Assembly: GCA_903837255.1 (NCBI GenBank)
Contig: CAILTZ010000557.1
Coordinates: 1 to 6,075, forward strand
Length of the DNA: 6,075 nt
Direction: 5' to 3'
Origin: an uncultured Pirellula sp.
Lineage (GTDB): Bacteria; Planctomycetota; Planctomycetia; Pirellulales; Pirellulaceae
The translations under genes and the position numbers were made by a program. The notes beneath the pieces are model-generated. The model saw only the letters and a list, made by a program, of their open reading frames with translations. It did not search any database and had not been told where the DNA came from. Position 1 is the stretch's first letter. Every line of letters starts with the position of its first letter. Shown here piece after piece: positions 4,801-6,075 of the stretch.

Positions 4801-6075
4801 AGGGTTGGCCCAAGGATTACCGATTGGCATTGCCAGAGACTGCAACGCAGGGGCTCGTCAAGCATTGGCTCTCAGGGGATCTGCCTTTGGACTCCAAGGG
4901 ACAAGTCATTCAATTGGCCGAAGCGTTGGGAGTTGCAAAGATCGATGAGGCGATCGCGTCGCTTCGCAAGGAGCTCGTCGACATTCTCAACAAAGATTCG
5001 TTGGGGATCGATCAGCGATTGTTGGCTGCCAAACAGATGGTGACGCTTGAGGTTGGCAGTGCGAAAGTCGTCGAGTCCCTCCTTGGGCTCGTCACACCGC
5101 AATCGATGCCTGAGTTCTCTGCCGGGATCGTCGGTGCGTTGGGAGGTTCCAAGGCACCCGGATTGGCTAAAGCATTGATCGAGAAATCCAAGTCGCTACC
5201 GCCAGAGTTTTTGCGGGGGAGTTTGCGTGTCATGCTCTCGCGACCCGAATCGACCAAGGATTTGATCGCAGCAATCGAAGCCGGAGATCTGAGCATCAAC
5301 GACCTGCAGCTAGACCAGCGCCAGTTGCTACGCGACCATCCCGATACCAAGATCCGCGAGAAGGCCATGGCGATGATGAAAAGCTCTGGAGGGATTCCCA
5401 ACGCCGACCGCCAACGAGTCGTGGAGGCCTGGGAGGAAACCGCCCATTCCAAAGGGGACGGTGCCAATGGCAAGTTGGTTTACCAAAAGCACTGCGCGCT
5501 GTGCCACAAGCATGGAGATTTGGGCAACCAGATCGGACCAGAGCTAACCGGCATGGCAGTGCATCCCAAGCATGAGTTGCTGATCCACGTCCTCGATCCA
5601 AATCGAAGTGTTGAAGGAAACTATAGAACCTACAACGTTCAAACGACCGATGGCAGCGTTGTGACTGGAATGATGGCAGGCGAGAGCAAAACATCGATCG
5701 AGCTTGTGAACGTCCAAGGCAAGCGCGAAGTGGTTCTGCGAGAGGATATCGAGCGTCTGAGCGGTTCTCAAAAGTCCCTGATGCCCGAAGGCTTTGAAAG
5801 CCAGATGAATCGAGACGAGATGAGGGACCTGCTGGAATTCTTGACCACCAAAGGCAAATACGTTCCGCTATCGATTGCGACAGTAGCCACCTCGATCACC
5901 ACGCGTGGGATGTTCTTTGATCCCGACGGACAAGCCGAGCGATTGGTGTTCCCGGATTGGAAGCCCAAGATGTTCAAAGGGGTTCCTTTTGTGCTGATCG
6001 ATCCACAAGACGATCGCGTAGCCAATGCGATCATGCTCTATGGTCCGAACGGCAAGATGGCACCCAAGATGCCTA
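1806..6075 (+). CDS. Exported ThuA-domain / PVC-type beta-propeller / helical-repeat / cytochrome c fusion protein (3' end beyond window)
   Basis: The frame is open from 1806 to the right edge, giving 1423 residues without a stop. Residues 1-39 are a signal peptide: Lys3, Arg8 and Arg14, a hydrophobic core, and AWA-QD as a type I cleavage site. VLGGC (28-32) is a weaker lipobox alternative. A ThuA-like, glutamine-amidotransferase-fold domain spans about 49-255, with VLFLGDQGHHR (51-61) and GIVPLHCASYCFRN (127-140). The PVC-type propeller, known from planctomycete putative dehydrogenases, spans about 329-740, with KPIAMNWDSKGRLWVCE (358-374), the acidic loops DTNGDGKAD (397-405) and DVDGDDVAD (440-448), DTHGGVSN (461-468) and DWYN (700-703), ending in GRIYRVVY. 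Residues of about 745-1205 are mostly helical and look like HEAT-type repeats. A c-type haem domain follows, with CALCH at 1230-1234 and Met1326 in SLMPEGFE as the probable distal ligand. A further segment (1352-1423) begins after the haem domain and is cut by the window. The role is inferred: envelope oxidation of a sugar-like substrate with electron transfer to haem. The family is clear; the substrate is unknown. Confidence 0.9.
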   Translation, partial: MFKPDLIRCCSTVRPSMLACIAWLLAGVLGGCFAVGAWAQDRVADQGPIKVLFLGDQGHHRPADLYRVLGPGLRPYGIEVTYSEDVATSLSAKRLAEFDALLIYANIDQLGAEQEKAMLDYVAAGHGIVPLHCASYCFRNSKAYVELVGAQFKEHGGERFITHIVEPQHPIMQGFDGFESWDETYVHHMHNSQDRIVLEERRQGKLAPETKAEPWTWVRTHGKGRVFYTAWGHNMDTWGNPGFQNLVARGITWAVQKDPAKLPAFKDTSRFEIPKMTAAGKDLLPFTFTEVGKEIPNYQPGARNGQAEPMSRMQMPLTAVESQKHYITPEGFETKLWASEKDTLEGEADLGAAGLGGKPIAMNWDSKGRLWVCETVDYPNELQPQGAGRDRIRICEDTNGDGKADKFTVFAQRMSIPTAIVPVRDGALIQDGTKTIYLKDVDGDDVADFKQELITGWGMGDTHGGVSNFQLGLDNWIWAMQGYNDSRPVINGERQQGFRQGFWRFAIQAAPSSSNAPVYRLDKDGNTSQEPTNAYDKHSLKVTKLEFVRSTNNNTWGLGISEEGLIFGSTANGNPSIFMPIPNRYYEKVSGWSPQVLSNIADGYKFNAMTENIRQVDWHGGYTAAAGHALYTARNYPREWWNRLAFVCEPTGHIVGAFVLKNDGAGYRSTNPFNLVASDDQWSSPIMAEVGPDGNVWYLDWYNFIVQHNPTPQGFQTGKGNAYETKLRDKRFGRIYRVVYRGDQGLSQEALRNADGLVKAGLSTGDEGKLVAALKHPNMFWRKSAQWLLAEKPSLSEVALKSLEAMIKDPSVDAAGLNPAAIHAIWVLSAHGKWQGGPLLDAIKHPSDAVVRNAIQASEPNAQTLQAILDSRALDSRDPQLKLAALLKIADCPSQAVSTGSKSIGERLGNRELDRKPTGEEDRWLMDAWTSAASAHAAEVLPRLVRDAQWSASSEKLQRIAIVAEHAARNKISAEAFASLIIEKSNPQVTGAVIQGLAKGWPKDYRLALPETATQGLVKHWLSGDLPLDSKGQVIQLAEALGVAKIDEAIASLRKELVDILNKDSLGIDQRLLAAKQMVTLEVGSAKVVESLLGLVTPQSMPEFSAGIVGALGGSKAPGLAKALIEKSKSLPPEFLRGSLRVMLSRPESTKDLIAAIEAGDLSINDLQLDQRQLLRDHPDTKIREKAMAMMKSSGGIPNADRQRVVEAWEETAHSKGDGANGKLVYQKHCALCHKHGDLGNQIGPELTGMAVHPKHELLIHVLDPNRSVEGNYRTYNVQTTDGSVVTGMMAGESKTSIELVNVQGKREVVLREDIERLSGSQKSLMPEGFESQMNRDEMRDLLEFLTTKGKYVPLSIATVATSITTRGMFFDPDGQAERLVFPDWKPKMFKGVPFVLIDPQDDRVANAIMLYGPNGKMAPKMP
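1834..1857 (+). other. Strong hairpin within the signal-peptide coding sequence
   Basis: TCGACGGT (1836-1843) pairs perfectly with ACCGTCGA (1847-1854) around the loop TCG. Two more pairs (1834-1835 with 1856-1857) can form past one bulged T. It begins about 28 nt after the start codon, over codons 10-18. A stem of this strength just behind an initiating ribosome could slow early elongation of the signal peptide or affect message stability. It could also be a by-product of local codon choice. Confidence 0.45.

Noticed and set aside
6000..6011. Third copy of the GATCCACAAGAC core of the tandem repeat
   Set aside because: It lies in coding sequence, encodes a plausible part of the protein (IDPQDD), and only 12 of 15 bases match; most likely coincidence.
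1..6075. CRISPR array, tRNA, rRNA, insertion sequence or integration site
   Set aside because: I saw no regularly spaced direct repeats, cloverleaf-like sequence, transposase-like protein or terminal inverted repeats. The window reads as ordinary chromosomal genes.

Overview
The window looks like the chromosome of a planctomycete, most likely a Pirellulaceae-type (Rhodopirellula/Blastopirellula-like) bacterium. The main evidence is the last gene. It is an exported giant protein with a ThuA-like domain, a PVC-type beta-propeller, a helical-repeat region and a CxxCH cytochrome c domain, an architecture I know almost only from Planctomycetes and relatives. The neighbouring Gfo/Idh/MocA oxidoreductase fits. 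The taxonomic call rests on recognising these families by eye; no search was run.

Layout. Positions 1-219 (minus strand) hold the N-terminal 73 residues of a response-regulator receiver protein that runs off the left edge. Its expected phosphoacceptor Asp is replaced by Glu. Positions 220-579 are a divergent intergenic region without a convincing gene. It carries two inverted near-identical 14-mers, two mutually exclusive hairpins and a run of 10-bp-phased AT blocks followed by A/T-tracts. Positions 580-1692 (plus) encode a complete cytoplasmic Gfo/Idh/MocA-type NAD(P)-dependent oxidoreductase in which the usual EKP motif reads TVP. A 113-bp gap (1693-1805) follows, with a perfect 15-bp tandem duplication and a hairpin. 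Positions 1806-6075 (plus) encode 1423 residues of the giant exported protein, which is still open at the right edge.

How the parts may work together (inference). A Gfo/Idh/MocA enzyme beside a ThuA domain recalls the ThuB/ThuA pair of rhizobial trehalose utilisation, where the disaccharide is oxidised to its 3-keto form. Here the ThuA-like domain is exported and fused to a propeller and a haem domain, which suggests envelope oxidation of a sugar or other glycan-derived substrate with electrons passed to cytochrome c. The oxidoreductase has no export signal and would act in the cytoplasm on an imported product. The response regulator is divergently transcribed and could share the intergenic control region, but nothing in the sequence proves that it regulates the two plus-strand genes.
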